Assembly: GCA_019054805.1 (NCBI GenBank)
Contig: JAHQIY010000013.1
Location: 2,046,001 to 2,110,000 of the forward strand
Direction: 5' to 3'
Length of the DNA stretch: 64,000 bases
DNA from: Brachionus manjavacas
Lineage: Eukaryota; Rotifera; Eurotatoria; Ploima; Brachionidae
Below are positions 44,414-55,494 of the stretch, piece by piece. The notes beneath the pieces are model-generated. The model did no database searches. It was not told where the DNA came from and was given only the letters and a program-made list of their open reading frames with translations. Each line of letters begins with the position of its first letter. Position 1 is the first letter of the stretch. The position numbers and the translations under genes were made by a program.

Positions 44414-46807
44414 TATTAACGATTTTTGATAATACAGAATGAATTTTTTAATCAAATTATTCATTATTTTTGTAAAAAAAAGAGAAACAAAATTTAAAAT
44501 TTTTCATAAAAAATGACGTCATTGTGATCATTTTTGTCCTTTCAGTCTAATTAAGTTAAATATTTTATTTTTAGGGGTAAATGGGTAGGATTTTTGGGTA
44601 TTGAGGTGATACCTCATTAACCTCTTAACCCATAAAAAATAACAACAATAGACAACGGATCCATCAGCTATCTTAAAATTCTAGTAAAATTATTTTCTAT
44701 TAATTAAGACCCACTGAAAACGATAAGTAAATAAGGTCAGTTCAAACTTGTTCCGTCATCGGATCAAAAATTGTCAAACATAATTACTGATTTGAAAAAT
44801 TCTACCGAATTAGCCGAAAAAAAACTTTGGATTGAGAAAAAAAAGGTTTAAAAATTTTTTAAAAACATTTCATATATATATTTGGATTCCTCTCTTCAAG
44901 ATTTACAAGAATATGTGGGTTGTTTAAAAAAAGAAAATAAAACGACTGATATATTTCGGTTTTTCAAATTACGTCACCGAATTTACATTAAATACATTTA
45001 GGCTGTGTTACCATATTTAATTTAAAAAATAATTATTACAAATCAAAAATAAAAAAGTATTTGTAATTGATAAGAAAAGAAATAAAATTTTAAAAAAGCA
45101 AAGCATTAAAATATTTAAATTAAATTTATGGAAGATAGCGTTTCATATACAAAAGTCAACTTTCTATCAAGAATTTTATGCTGAAAGCAAATAAGCCATT
45201 TTTTATAGAATACTTTTAATGTCGTTGAAAACAATTAGCAAAATTAAGTAATAAAAAAGCATGTTCAAAACATTTTATTTAGATGTCATTCTTTTTTTAA
45301 ATTTTTTTTTATATTTGCAATATTTTATTTTTTTATAGCTCTTTTTAATTGACAATTTAATTGATATAATGTTTTAGTTACGGTAAAAGAAATTTTTTTT
45401 AGTTGATTTTTTTATTTAAAAAAAATAGCCACTTGTTACTATTTAATTGCGTTTTTTAGTTTAGCTATTTAAATCAATTTATTTTTATCTAGTACCTTAG
45501 AAAGCTATGAATTTGTGAAAATCTGTTTTATTTTTGCAATTTAGATCTTATTGAAATCTCTAAGCTGTCTTCATATTAATAGAAATGGAATCTCAGCTGG
45601 ATGTCTCTTAAGATATCATGAGAACGAGACCTATGATACCTATTATCACATGAATCAAATATCATACACTCTAGAATCTTCGAAAAATAAATTAACAGAA
45701 TTTTTAAATTTTAGATAAAATTTTTGATTGAATAGCATGCTCGATAATAAATTCAAGGTACTTTTCATGGTTGAAGCTTTAATCTAAAATTAAATCTAAT
45801 TAAAACATGCAAATTTTTATTTTTTTATCTCTCAAACTTTTTTAGCCCTAAAATCTTAATCTGGCATCAATCAAAGAGAATTCTAGATCTACTAATTGTC
45901 TCAATATCGATATCCAAGTACTTTGAGTCCCAATCAATCAAAATAAAAAAAATTATCATCAACCTTTTGTTTAAAAATAGTATCAAATAATACAATCTCA
46001 AAACAACTGAAGCAAAAAAAAACAAAGTCTTTTTATAAACCCTTTAATTAAAAATAAAATCATTCGAGTCAAATATTTCAAAAATAGTTAGAACAAGTCA
46101 GTCTTTCTACCATTTTTTCGAGGAATTTAAACAAATTCTCATATATTTGTTTAAAATTTAGATAGTCAATTTTGTGGCCAATTGATCATAATTTTAAGAA
46201 GCTTTATTAGTTAATTGTTTGATCAAAAAAAAATTTTAATGATAAAATATTTTCAGAAGATGTTTTTACTCATCAATTAAAAAAATTAACAAATTAATAA
46301 TTCATTAATTTTACTTTTATCAGATTTAAAAAAAATTGATTTTATTAACAAATAAATTTTGTTAAATCTTAATTTATCCAAATTTTTATCAAGTTCTAAA
46401 TTTTATATAGAAATATCTTGACGAGAAAAGAGGTACTAAGTATTTTTTTTATTCTATCAAATTCAGGATAAATTTTTGATCAAAAATGAGTTAATAATAA
46501 AGCCAGTGGGGCACAAAATTGACTTACCCCCAATGAATCTGAATAATAAATACATTAAGTAAAATAAATCTTTAATCAACATTTTCAAATTTATTAAATA
46601 TGCATAAAAATATAGAAATAAAGACTGTATAAAAGGGGTTCATAAATGTCATAGTATACAAGTTTGAAATCAACATCTAATAAAAGATTACATAATTAAA
46701 TGTTTAAAAATCCATCTCTAAGATTTTCTATGAGGAACTACACGTGATCTAATTCGAAATAGAAATATTAACTTAAAATATTTAAGTTTTTTATAATTTT
46801 TTAAACA
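44414..46807. other. gene-poor region with one exon-like stretch
   Basis: About 2.4 kb. A coding-like stretch lies at 44736-44845 (annotated). The rest is AT-rich without frames or recognised repeats. Palindrome-like and purine-rich runs are present but nothing specific. Confidence 0.4.
44736..44845 (+). pseudogene. exon-like fragment, unknown protein
   Basis: After the acceptor aataag the plus strand is open for 36 codons: QFKLVPSSDQKLSNIITDLK, NSTELAEKKLWIEKKK, followed by a GT donor. The amino-acid make-up (charged, helical, balanced) is unlike the Asn/Lys/Phe noise of the desert. A second possible exon begins near 44902 but does not join cleanly in phase. There is no start codon or continuation, so I take it as a piece of a duplicated, decayed gene. 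The family is not recognised. Confidence 0.3.
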
Positions 46808-49800
46808 ATGAAATTTTGCTTATTTTCAATTTTTTTATTAGCATGGTCAAGCGAAATAAACTCAAGTAAATTTTTAATTAACGTAATCATCCGAATTAAG
46901 TGACATGTCTTTCAAATAGAGTACTCTATTTTAGCGGCATATTATGCAAAATTGAGACCTTTATAAAAAAAATTAAAAATTCAATTTTAGTGACAAGTAA
47001 TAAAAAGTGAACACATTTTAAAACTATTAACAATTGTTTTAGCCTGAAATTGGATTTAGTTTTAAAAACAAAACTAAATCCAATTTAACTTTTTTCAAAA
47101 AAACTGTATTATATTTTTTTTATTTATTTTTTTTTTTTTTACATTAAGTGGTATCAAAAATCTATCATGTGGCTGAAAGGAAGGACTAAGTCTCCATTCC
47201 AACCGGCCAAGGCTTCGCCTAAGTTATTTTTTAAAATAAAAAAAAAAAATAAAATTGTTTAAGCCTGACTATTGAATTGAATTGACAATGCTACAGTCGG
47301 ATGTTTTTTTTGACATGGATCAATTTATTCATTTTTTAGTGACAAGTAATAAAAAGTGAACACATTTTAAAACTATTAACAATTGTTTAAGCCTATATAA
47401 AATTCTTTAAAAATGAAAATTGAGTTGACTATGCTACAGTCGGATGTTTTTTTTTGACATGGATCAATTTATTCATTTTTTAGTGACATGTCACTAAATT
47501 CGGATAATTACGTTAAATAAAATTGTCCACTTTAAAATAATTTGATTAGGTTTGCTGTCTGAAAGTGAGATTGAAGATTTAATAGATCGTGTGTCATCAA
47601 TTGGTATTTTTTTTTTGCCTTTTTGAAAGAAATTTAAGAAAAAATTCAAGAAAATGATGAATGCTATCGCATCGAGTCGTGTGCCAGAAAATGGCTAACA
47701 GGGTACAATGAGGTTCTAAGAGACTTATCGGAAAATATGGCCAAGTTAAAAGTAGAATTCAAGATGCGATTTTTAATTTTTACTTAAAACAATTCTTTAT
47801 TGTTAAGTTCAAGAAAGAAGCAAATGATGTAAGAAATGCCAACGAGAGATTTAAAGATTATGATTTTTTAATTAATGAATTTTTTAAAAAAACCCAAAAA
47901 ATAGCCAAAAAATTTCAACAGTAAAATTCTAATATTTTAAGAAAATTTACCTTAATTTTGGTTTAAAAAGGAATGATCTGAATTGGAAAAAGTATCTAAA
48001 AAGAATGTTACATATTGCCTCAAATCGAGAAATCACATTTAATTCGAAAAAAGACAATGAGTATAAATTTATATATGAGTATTCAAAAATAAATTTAAAA
48101 TCTTTAGTGACTATGGAAATTTATTAAGAAATTTAAACTCGATTTATTCAAAAGCTAAGGTTTGTAAAAATAATACCGATGAAACAGGTGTTTGTTTATC
48201 ACTGGAGCCCGAACTTGATGAATTGATGAGAGAATCGAGAGATTATGACAAATTGCTTTGGGCATGGAAAGGATGGCGTGATGCAACAGGACCTAAAATG
48301 CGTGAAATTTTTGCTCAACTAGTTGACATCCGAAACAAGGCAGCAAGAGAAAACGGATACAAGGATTTGAGTGAAAAGTGGATTGAAGACTTCGAGGACG
48401 AACACTTCGAGGACAGCTATGACAGCTTGTATGAGCAGATACGACCATTGTATGAGCAATTGCATGGCTATGTTAGAAGAAAATTAAAAAGTTTCTATGG
48501 ATCCAAGTATCCACAAAATCTGAATCCAAACTTGATTCCTGCTCATTTGCTCGGTAAAAATAATTTTTTTTTCAGATGAATTTTTTAAAATAATTAAAAG
48601 GAAACATGTGGGCTCAGAGCTGGGATAATATTTTTGACTTGGTGGTGCCATATCCAGATCATAGTATTTTTAATTTTACCAATTTTCTTTCAAATAAAAT
48701 GACACCAAATACGATGTTTAAAGTTATTTTTTTTTAAATTTTCTAAAATTTTATTTCTTATTTTTATTTCAGCTCGCTGAAAAATTCTTTGTTTCTATGG
48801 GCATGCAGGAGATGACTAAAGAATTTTGGCAAAATTCTATGATAGTAAAGCCGAAAAATAAAAATGACCGATGTCACCCTTCCACATATGATTTTTTCAC
48901 TGGAAAAGATTTCAGGCAGGCTTTTTGTTTCTATTGACAATTTCATCAATTTACCTTCAATAATTTTCCAGAATTAAAATGTGTGTTTCAATGAGAAGTG
49001 AGAAAGATTTTCTAAGAATTCACAAAGAGATGACAGAAATTGAATACTTTATGAGCTATAGGAATCAGCCCACAATTTTTCGGCGCAGTGCAAACCCTTC
49101 TTTTCACGAAGCAGTCGGAAACGCTGTAGTTCTTTCAGTGATGTCGCCAAAGCATTTAAAATATTTGAAATTAGCATCAACAGACTCTCTTACCAAAGGT
49201 AAAACACTTTATTGCTCAGATCAAAAATAAAAAGGATTTTGTAAATAAAAGAGCAAGAAATTAACTTTTTGATGTGGGTTGCGCTAAAAAAAATTCCATT
49301 TTTATCCTATTCTTACGCTCTTGATAAATGGCGCTGGGATATTTTCAAGAATCGGGTTAATTCATCAAATTATAACCAAAAATGGTGGGAAATAAAGTAA
49401 CTTTTTGATCTTTAATTATTTTAAATATTTGATCTCTTAAAAAAAAAATTTTAAGACAGAGTATTCAAAAAATTGAGCCACCAATTGAACGAACCGAAAA
49501 TGAATTCGATGCCGGAGCAAAATTTCATGTAGCAAGCCAAAAGCCCTATGCTCGGTAAATGACCAAAAGGAAATAATCAAAAGTTTAGATGTAATAGCTT
49601 TAATTTAGATATTTTGTCAGCAGTATTTTGGAATTTCAATTTTTCAAAGCTTTGTGCAAGCTTGCTGATGCATCTGGTCCATTATTTAACTGTGATTTCT
49701 CAAACTCAGTCAAACCAGGCTATTTTCTAAAGTAATTTAAAAAAAACCTTCAGCATTATTTAAAATTAGTTATTTTCTAGACGAATGTTGGAGCTTGGTG

Positions 49801-49925
49801 CAAGCAAACATTGGAGTGAAGCTTTAAAAGTTTTAACAAATCAAGACAAAATTTCTTCTGATGCTTTATTTGAATATTTCAAACCACTTAATGAATGGTT
49901 GATTCAAGAAAACTCACAAAATTAG
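46808..49925 (+). CDS. ACE-like M2 family member, gene 3, zinc site lost
   Basis: Thirteen exons: 46808-46865, 47550-47603, 47651-47751, 47808-47920, 47971-48060, 48108-48553, 48601-48722, 48773-48915, 48972-49198, 49252-49396, 49456-49554, 49609-49731 and 49781-49925, giving 621 aa with phase kept. Its 122+143+227 nt exons add to 492 and its 99+123 nt exons to 222, the sizes of single exons in genes 1 and 2. Signal peptide [13 protein letters not shown]. The zinc motif HHEMGH is replaced by HKEMTE (about residues 393-398): both ligand histidines are gone. HEAIGD has become HEAVGN. It should not bind zinc normally or cleave peptides. Frames and splice sites stay intact, so a non-catalytic role is more likely than a pseudogene. 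Inactive M2 members are known elsewhere (C. elegans ACN-1). The intron at 48916-48971 starts with GC. Confidence 0.88.
46878..47516. mobile_element. 639-bp element with 32-bp terminal inverted repeats
   Basis: It lies inside intron 1 of ACE-like gene 3. Left end ttaacgtaatcatccgaatt + aagtgacatgtc (46878-46909); right end the inverted equivalent (47485-47516), 30 of 32 bases matching. Inside, a 49-bp segment starting tgacaagtaataaaaagtga is repeated at 46991-47039 and 47340-47388. A second segment starting tgctacagtcggatg is repeated at 47289 and 47432. It has no coding frame, so it is a non-autonomous DNA transposon. Target duplication cannot be settled in this AT-rich context. Confidence 0.75.
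47047..47086. repeat. perfect 17-bp hairpin
   Basis: aaattggatttagtttt and aaaactaaatccaattt are exact inverted copies separated by six bases. It lies inside the terminal-inverted-repeat element in ACE gene 3 intron 1. Confidence 0.75.
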
Positions 49926-50090
49926 ATTTTCTATCTATTTTTAATAAGACTAATTTTTTTTTGCTTTTTTACAATAAATTCTTCAATCGTTTCAAAATTT
50001 TGTTGAATTTAAAAGATTTAATTTGAGACTTTTTTTTGTTAATATTTGTTTGAAATTGACCACGTTTTTAGAAAAAAAAAGATCAAGAAA

Positions 50091-51826
50091 ATGGAAATTG
50101 ATGAACTGATTGAGCAACTTTTTAATATTGGCTGTGTTAAATTCGGTGAATTCACTCTTAAAAGTGGATTGAAATCACCTGTTTATTTTGATCTGCGACT
50201 TCTGGTTTCATACCCTAAATTATTGGTATTTTTTTCCAATTTAATAAATTTTATAAAGTTACCATAATTCATTTAGAGTCTTGCATCCAGAATTTTTTCG
50301 AAAAAAATTTCAGACTGTGCCATCGATTTCGATTTAGTATGCGGAGTTCCGTATGGAGCGATTTCACTGGCAACAGTAGGCATCACACCATGTTAAATCT
50401 GAATTTATTAACTTTTCACAAAAAGGCCATTAGCTTACAAATAAACAAACCTATGATTTTTAAACGAAAGGATGCCAAATCTCACGGCACAAAAAATCTG
50501 ATCGAAGGAATTTACCAAACGAGTGATCGTTGTCTGATTATTGATGATGTTATAACATCTGGGATCAGTATTTTGGAAACTTTAGATGTAAAAATCACAG
50601 TTTAATAAAAATTCAGGCTAATTTTGTGCCAAAAAAGGGTCTCAAAGAAGCTGGAATTAGAGTAAGTGATGCTTTGGTTTTGCTGGATAGAGAACAAGGT
50701 GGACTTGAGAATGTAGCCAAACATGATGTTAAAATTCATAGTGTCTTTAAAACTAGCGATGTTCTTAACATTTTGCTTAAAAAAAATAAAATTGATTTTG
50801 ACATGTTCCAAAGAACTCAGGACTTTTTAAAAGAAAACAAAAATGTTCCCGTTACTTTTGAGCAAACAAAGGTAATTTTAGATCCAGCATTTTGGGAGAA
50901 TAAATGTTTTATGTTTAGGAGTATTCTTTTGAAGAAAGAGCCGAGCTAGCAAAGAATCCAATTGCAAAAAAATGCTTCCACATAATAGCACTCAAACAAT
51001 CGAATCTTTGCTTTTCTGCTGATGTTGAATCATTTGATCAATTGATAAAAGTAATTGCCTGAATAATTACATTTATTTTTGGAATTTATACAATATTTAG
51101 CTAGCCGATGAAATTGGTCCTCACATCTGCATTCTTAAGACTCATGTTGATATAATAGAGGACTTTAGCATGGACAAAATGCAATCACTAGTTGATCTTT
51201 CAATCAAACATAACTTTTTAATTTTTGAGGACAGAAAATTTGCTGATATTGGAAACACTGTAAAATCTCAATATGGTGGAGGGGTTTATTGCATTTCAAA
51301 ATGGTCGAATTTTATAAACGCTCACTCGATAGCTGGTTCTGGTTGTATCCAAGGCCTTAAGGAAGTTGCACATCAATGTGCAGAACCAAAGGGGTGTATT
51401 TTAATTGCTCAACTTTCCAGCGAAAAAAATCTGATTGACAAAAATTACACTCAGCGTATGTATGATAAGTTTAGATTATTTCTAAGAATTTGAAAATTTT
51501 GTTTAGGAACGGTTCACTTGGCTGAAGAAAACTCAGATTTTGTGTTTGGTTTTATTTGTCAAAAAAAGTTGACAGATAACCCGGCGTTCATACACATCAC
51601 GCCCGGTATCCAATTTAATCAAAATTCAGAAATGAAAGATGGTCTAGGTCAACAATATACAACTCCTGAAATGGCTGTGTTGGAAAACAAATGCGATGTG
51701 ATAGTAGTTGGCAGAGGTATTCTGAATAGTGACAATCCAGCTAGCACTGCCTTAAAATATAAACTCAATGCTTATGAATCGTATATTAAGAGATTGAAGA
51801 ATTCAAGAAATTTTATTGAAAAATAA
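50091..51826 (+). CDS. UMPS: UMP synthase (OPRT + OMP decarboxylase)
   Basis: Seven exons: 50091-50225, 50277-50375, 50426-50587, 50638-50871, 50919-51050, 51101-51455 and 51507-51826, giving 478 aa (human UMPS 480). The N-terminal OPRT domain has [32 protein letters not shown], the flexible-loop region [12 protein letters not shown], the PRPP motif [17 protein letters not shown] and LLDREQGG. The C-terminal OMP decarboxylase has [15 protein letters not shown] and [11 protein letters not shown], with catalytic Lys at about residue 300 and Asp at 303. [11 protein letters not shown] and VVGRGI close it. The enzyme makes UMP from orotate and PRPP, the last two steps of cytosolic pyrimidine synthesis. 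The start lies 165 bp after the ACE gene 3 stop. The stop lies 2 bp from the stop of the convergent OPRT gene. Confidence 0.96.
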
Positions 51827-51828
51827 AG

Positions 51829-52640
51829 TTATACAACTGGTAAAATGTTTTTATCCTTTGATTCATAAAGATTGCTTTTCAGAAATAAGATTACTTCGTT
51901 CATTTTCTCTTGATTAATCTTTCCTTTTTTTACCAAGTACTCAAAAAACTCACTTGCTCTAATGATTCTAAGAATAGCAAAAATTTTTTTTTTTTTTAAG
52001 AAAAAAAATATAATTTTACGAATAAAATAAAACTCCATGTTGTCTAATATTTTCAGCACCTCCTTGTTCTCTGTCCAAAATTCCAACACAGACATTTGAG
52101 TTTAAACCATGATCTTTTAACACCTTTACAAAAAAATTAATATCCGATAATAAATAAAATTTTATTAAATTAACTTGGGCTGTTTCGATGACACTAGAAC
52201 CAAAAACCACAGTATCTTCGATTAAAAGACATTCATTAGACTTCTCAAAGACTCCCTCTACCATTTTCTCTCCATAATCTTTTGTATTTTTTCGTTTTAG
52301 TATAAGGGGTTTATCAGTTTGAATACTAAGAACCTTTAAAAATTACAAAATGCAATTTAATAAATAGGTAATTTGTGAAATTTTTTGTTAAAATTACGAC
52401 TGCAAGAGCCAAAGCCCCGTAAGGTACGCCACAAATCAAATCATATTTAACCTTTTTATCAGCAATTATTTGCTGAATTAAACGAGCTGCTAGCTGTAGT
52501 ACTTTTGGATGAGAGACTATCAATCTAAGGTCAAAATAAACAGGAGTCTTGAGCCCTGTGGACAGATAAAACTCGCCAAATTTTACGCATCCAATTTCGT
52601 ACAAATTGTCCATAAAACTTTCCACCTCAGCTCGATTCAT
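51829..52640 (-). CDS. stand-alone OPRT paralog a
   Basis: Four exons on the minus strand: 52640-52401, 52333-52175, 52123-52020 and 51967-51829, giving 213 aa. It covers only the OPRT half of UMPS. Retained are [31 protein letters not shown], the Lys-rich loop LKRKNTKDYG and GILDREQGGAEN. The PRPP loop reads LLIEDTVVFGSSVIET: the usual T-S-G of the UMPS copy is V-F-G here, which could weaken PRPP phosphate binding. The C-terminus (KSNLYESKDKNILPVV) is where the linker to OMP decarboxylase would begin. It could be a true OPRT working beside UMPS, or a regulatory or pseudo-enzyme form. Frames and splice sites are intact. Confidence 0.88.
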
Positions 52641-54668
52641 TCTTTTAGTTAGAATTAAAAAAATAATCTGTTTTCTATTTTTATCCTTTTAAGCAAGTTT
52701 TGATAAAATATCTCAAATATTTTGATAAAAATAAAGTAAAAAAAAGACCTTTGAATTGTTTAAAATCTTAATCAGACGAATTCTTCTTTTGATAAAGTAA
52801 ATTTAAACCGAAGATAAAAAAGATTAAAGGACATTTTCCACTCAGTGTGTAATATTTTGGACACATTTAAAAACATTTAAATATTTTTAACGCTGCACTT
52901 TATCAGCTTATGGTTTCGGCTATGGCCACATACTTCCCAAGTTCATCAATTTCAGTCTCGCTAGACTGTATGAAAATAACAATTCAAAAATCAAAAATTG
53001 ATATTATTTTTGTCTTTTTTAAAAGATGTTTTCAATAAATTTTTAAGTAAGAAAAATAACTAAAAATAGTATTTTTTTACAATTAAAAAATATGTAAACG
53101 CTTATTTTTTTTTGGAAGAACTTTTTAGTCAACTTTTTTTGGCAATTTTATGTAAGTATCATCAATTGAACTGATAAAAACCAAACTAAAAATTTTTAAT
53201 ATTTTAATTATTTGTTCAATTGTATAAACCGATATCTCCTTTAAATGAAAAATTTAAGTTGAGTCTTGATTGTTTCTATTTTGAATTTTTTATCCAACAA
53301 ATAAATATTATTTAAATACTTAAATTATTTAAAAAAAAATAAATTGAGGCCTTGATTCGGTTCAATCTTGGAAATTCTTCGATGTTTTAAATTTTTTTGT
53401 TTGGTAAATTTAATAATAAATGACAAATTATAAAGATGAAGAAATATTCTAATATTTTTAGAGCAAAAAATTTTACAATAAAAAGCAAGTAAAAAAAGGA
53501 AGAAAAATAATAAAAAATTAAGATCAGAACATTTTATTGAAAAATTAAATTACTATATTGATCTCAAAAAAGAGAAGCTATTTGGTTTAGCTAAATTTTA
53601 GAATAAATTAACTAGACATAGTTCCTGGATATTTAGAGTAAATGTTAAAAATATATCCTGAGAATCCAGCAATAATTTCTAAAAATATAGAAGTTGAAAG
53701 CGAGTTAGATATTTACCCATTAAAACTCTAAACAATATTTGAAAAAAAAATAAAAGCAGACTCTCACTATTCTTCATTATAGCAAAAAAATTTAAAAATT
53801 TTAGAATTTACACCTGTAAATGATTTTTTTTTATTATAAACAAAATCTAATCAGAACTTGATTAGAAAATTTTAATTTTGTTAAATTTCAATTTTTTGTA
53901 AATTAAGGTTATTAAAGATGTTTAAAAATAATAAAAAATTCTTAATTTTTAAATTTAAAATTTGTTTATTAATAACAAAGAGTTTTCGAAATGAAGATAA
54001 GATATTCTTATATAACAGACTTCTTTATTCACGTATTAAAAATTTATATGAAAGTATTAAAGCCGAGGAAAATCATGTTTATTAAAAACTAAATAGAAAA
54101 TTATTAATTGGAATAAAAATTAAGAGATAAAATTGCTACTAATTGAAGTAAAGTAGATAGTAAATTGATTTAGAAAAGGAGATATTTTTTTATTTATAAA
54201 GAAATTTTACTCGACCACAGCATTTCTATAAGTAAGTTGTTGCTTAGTAGATTCGATAGATTTTCCAGGGGTTTCATTAGAAAAAATTGATTGATAAAAT
54301 TAAGTCTATGAAACGAAAAGCAGGACCATGGAATGAATTCAAAAAATTTTTATGTTTTTGTACCTAATTTTGGTTCTAATTAAAACAATAAAAAAATACA
54401 AATTTAAGTTTTATTCACAGAGAAGGATTTTTTTGTCTAATTTCTCTTTTTGAAAAATTTGTCTTTTTTTTTTTTATTAATCTCTTTTTATCTAATCTTC
54501 GTTCAAAAAATTTATGAGTTCAAATTAGATTGCAGATAATTTTAGTTTGTAAATTCTATTCAGTCAAAACATAAAATATATAATTTTAGGAATATTGGCA
54601 AAATTATAAATGAACAAAAAATTATAACATTTCAAGGATTTATTTAATTAAAAAATAGAAGAATGTAA
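52641..54668. other. AT-rich intergenic region
   Basis: Two kilobases between two minus-strand OPRT genes. One short terminal-exon-like stretch at 52903-52965 (annotated). The rest is AT-rich with no frame, repeat or RNA gene that I can support. Confidence 0.4.
52903..52965 (-). CDS. possible orphan terminal exon
   Basis: Minus strand: acceptor catacag, then 20 codons reading SSETEIDELGKYVAIAETIS and TGA at 52905-52903. It lies in a GC-richer island within a desert. The first residues resemble the last exon of the RNF25-like gene (SSETQVEEQ), possibly by chance. No upstream exon was found. Confidence 0.25.
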   Translation of the reverse strand, partial: SSETEIDELGKYVAIAETIS

Positions 54669-55494
54669 TTAAAGCTCGTTAACAACCGGGTTGGAAAATG
54701 AAATTGAAGCTTTAGGGCCTTTGAAAACATTACCATTTAAAAAATCTATTGTTTCGTCCATTTTGGTTTGAGAAATTTTGCCTCGATTAACTAAATGCTT
54801 CAAAATGTCACTCGCTTTCAAAATACTTTAAAAAAATAAAAATAAACCTATTAGCCTTATATTTGTTAACTACCTGTAAAATTTAATTTGGTTATCTTGA
54901 ACTAATTGACAGCCACCTTGTTCACGATCTAAAATCGAAATGGCATGAGTGACATCAAGTTTATACTCTCTTAAAGTCTACGACACAAAAATTTAAAAAT
55001 AATAATTGAAAAAAATTAAATAAAAATACCTGACTAGTCTCATTTATACTGGTTCCATAGACAACAACATCTTCTATGAGCAAACAAGAATCGCCAGCCT
55101 TGTAAACACCTTCGACCATTTTTTTACAGCCATAATCTTTGATTTCTTTGCGCTTAAAGACCATCGGTTTGTCAGTCTGGATGCTCAGAGACTAAAAGTG
55201 TTTTTATTTTTTAAATTATCTTATCTTTGAGAATGTGACTAGCAAATTTACTGTAGCGACGGCAAAAGCTCCATACGGTACACCACAAATAATGTCAAAG
55301 TTTATGTTGTTGTGCTCTATAATTTGTTTGATGAGTCTACCAGCCTGCTGCAGGACTTTTGGGTGAGAGACTATCAATCTTAGGTCAAAATAAACAGGAG
55401 TCTTGAGCCCTGTGGACAGATAAAACTCGCCAAATTTCACGCATCCGATTTCGTACAAATTGTCCATAAAACTTTCCAGCTCTATTCTTTCCAT
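54669..55494 (-). CDS. stand-alone OPRT paralog b
   Basis: Four exons on the minus strand: 55494-55252, 55191-55030, 54977-54874 and 54825-54669, giving 221 aa. Exons 1 and 2 with the intron between them are part of a perfect 401-bp inverted repeat with paralog c. Retained OPRT features are KFGEFYLSTGLKTPVYFDLR, CGVPYGAFAVAT, FKRKEIKDYGCKKMVEG and ILDREQGGCQ. The PRPP loop LLIEDVVVYGTSINET has V-Y-G for T-S-G and an unusual Asn where the others have Leu or Ile (SINET). The second half (exons 3 and 4) is much less like paralog c than the first half, so the two genes look older than their shared tract. Confidence 0.87.
55046..55446. repeat. 401-bp perfect inverted repeat, left arm
   Basis: Every base of 55446 down to 55046 read on the minus strand equals 56366 to 56766 on the plus strand, as I compared line by line. 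It covers most of exon 1, intron 1 and nearly all of exon 2 of OPRT paralog b. The spacer between the arms is 919 bp. Confidence 0.93.

Noticed and set aside
46808..49925. ACE-like gene 3 as a pseudogene
   Set aside because: All 13 exons are open and in phase; loss is confined to the active site.
50588..50616. A 29-bp intron in UMPS
   Set aside because: The acceptor at 50637 gives a 50-bp intron and the expected spacing (TLDGLKEAGI).
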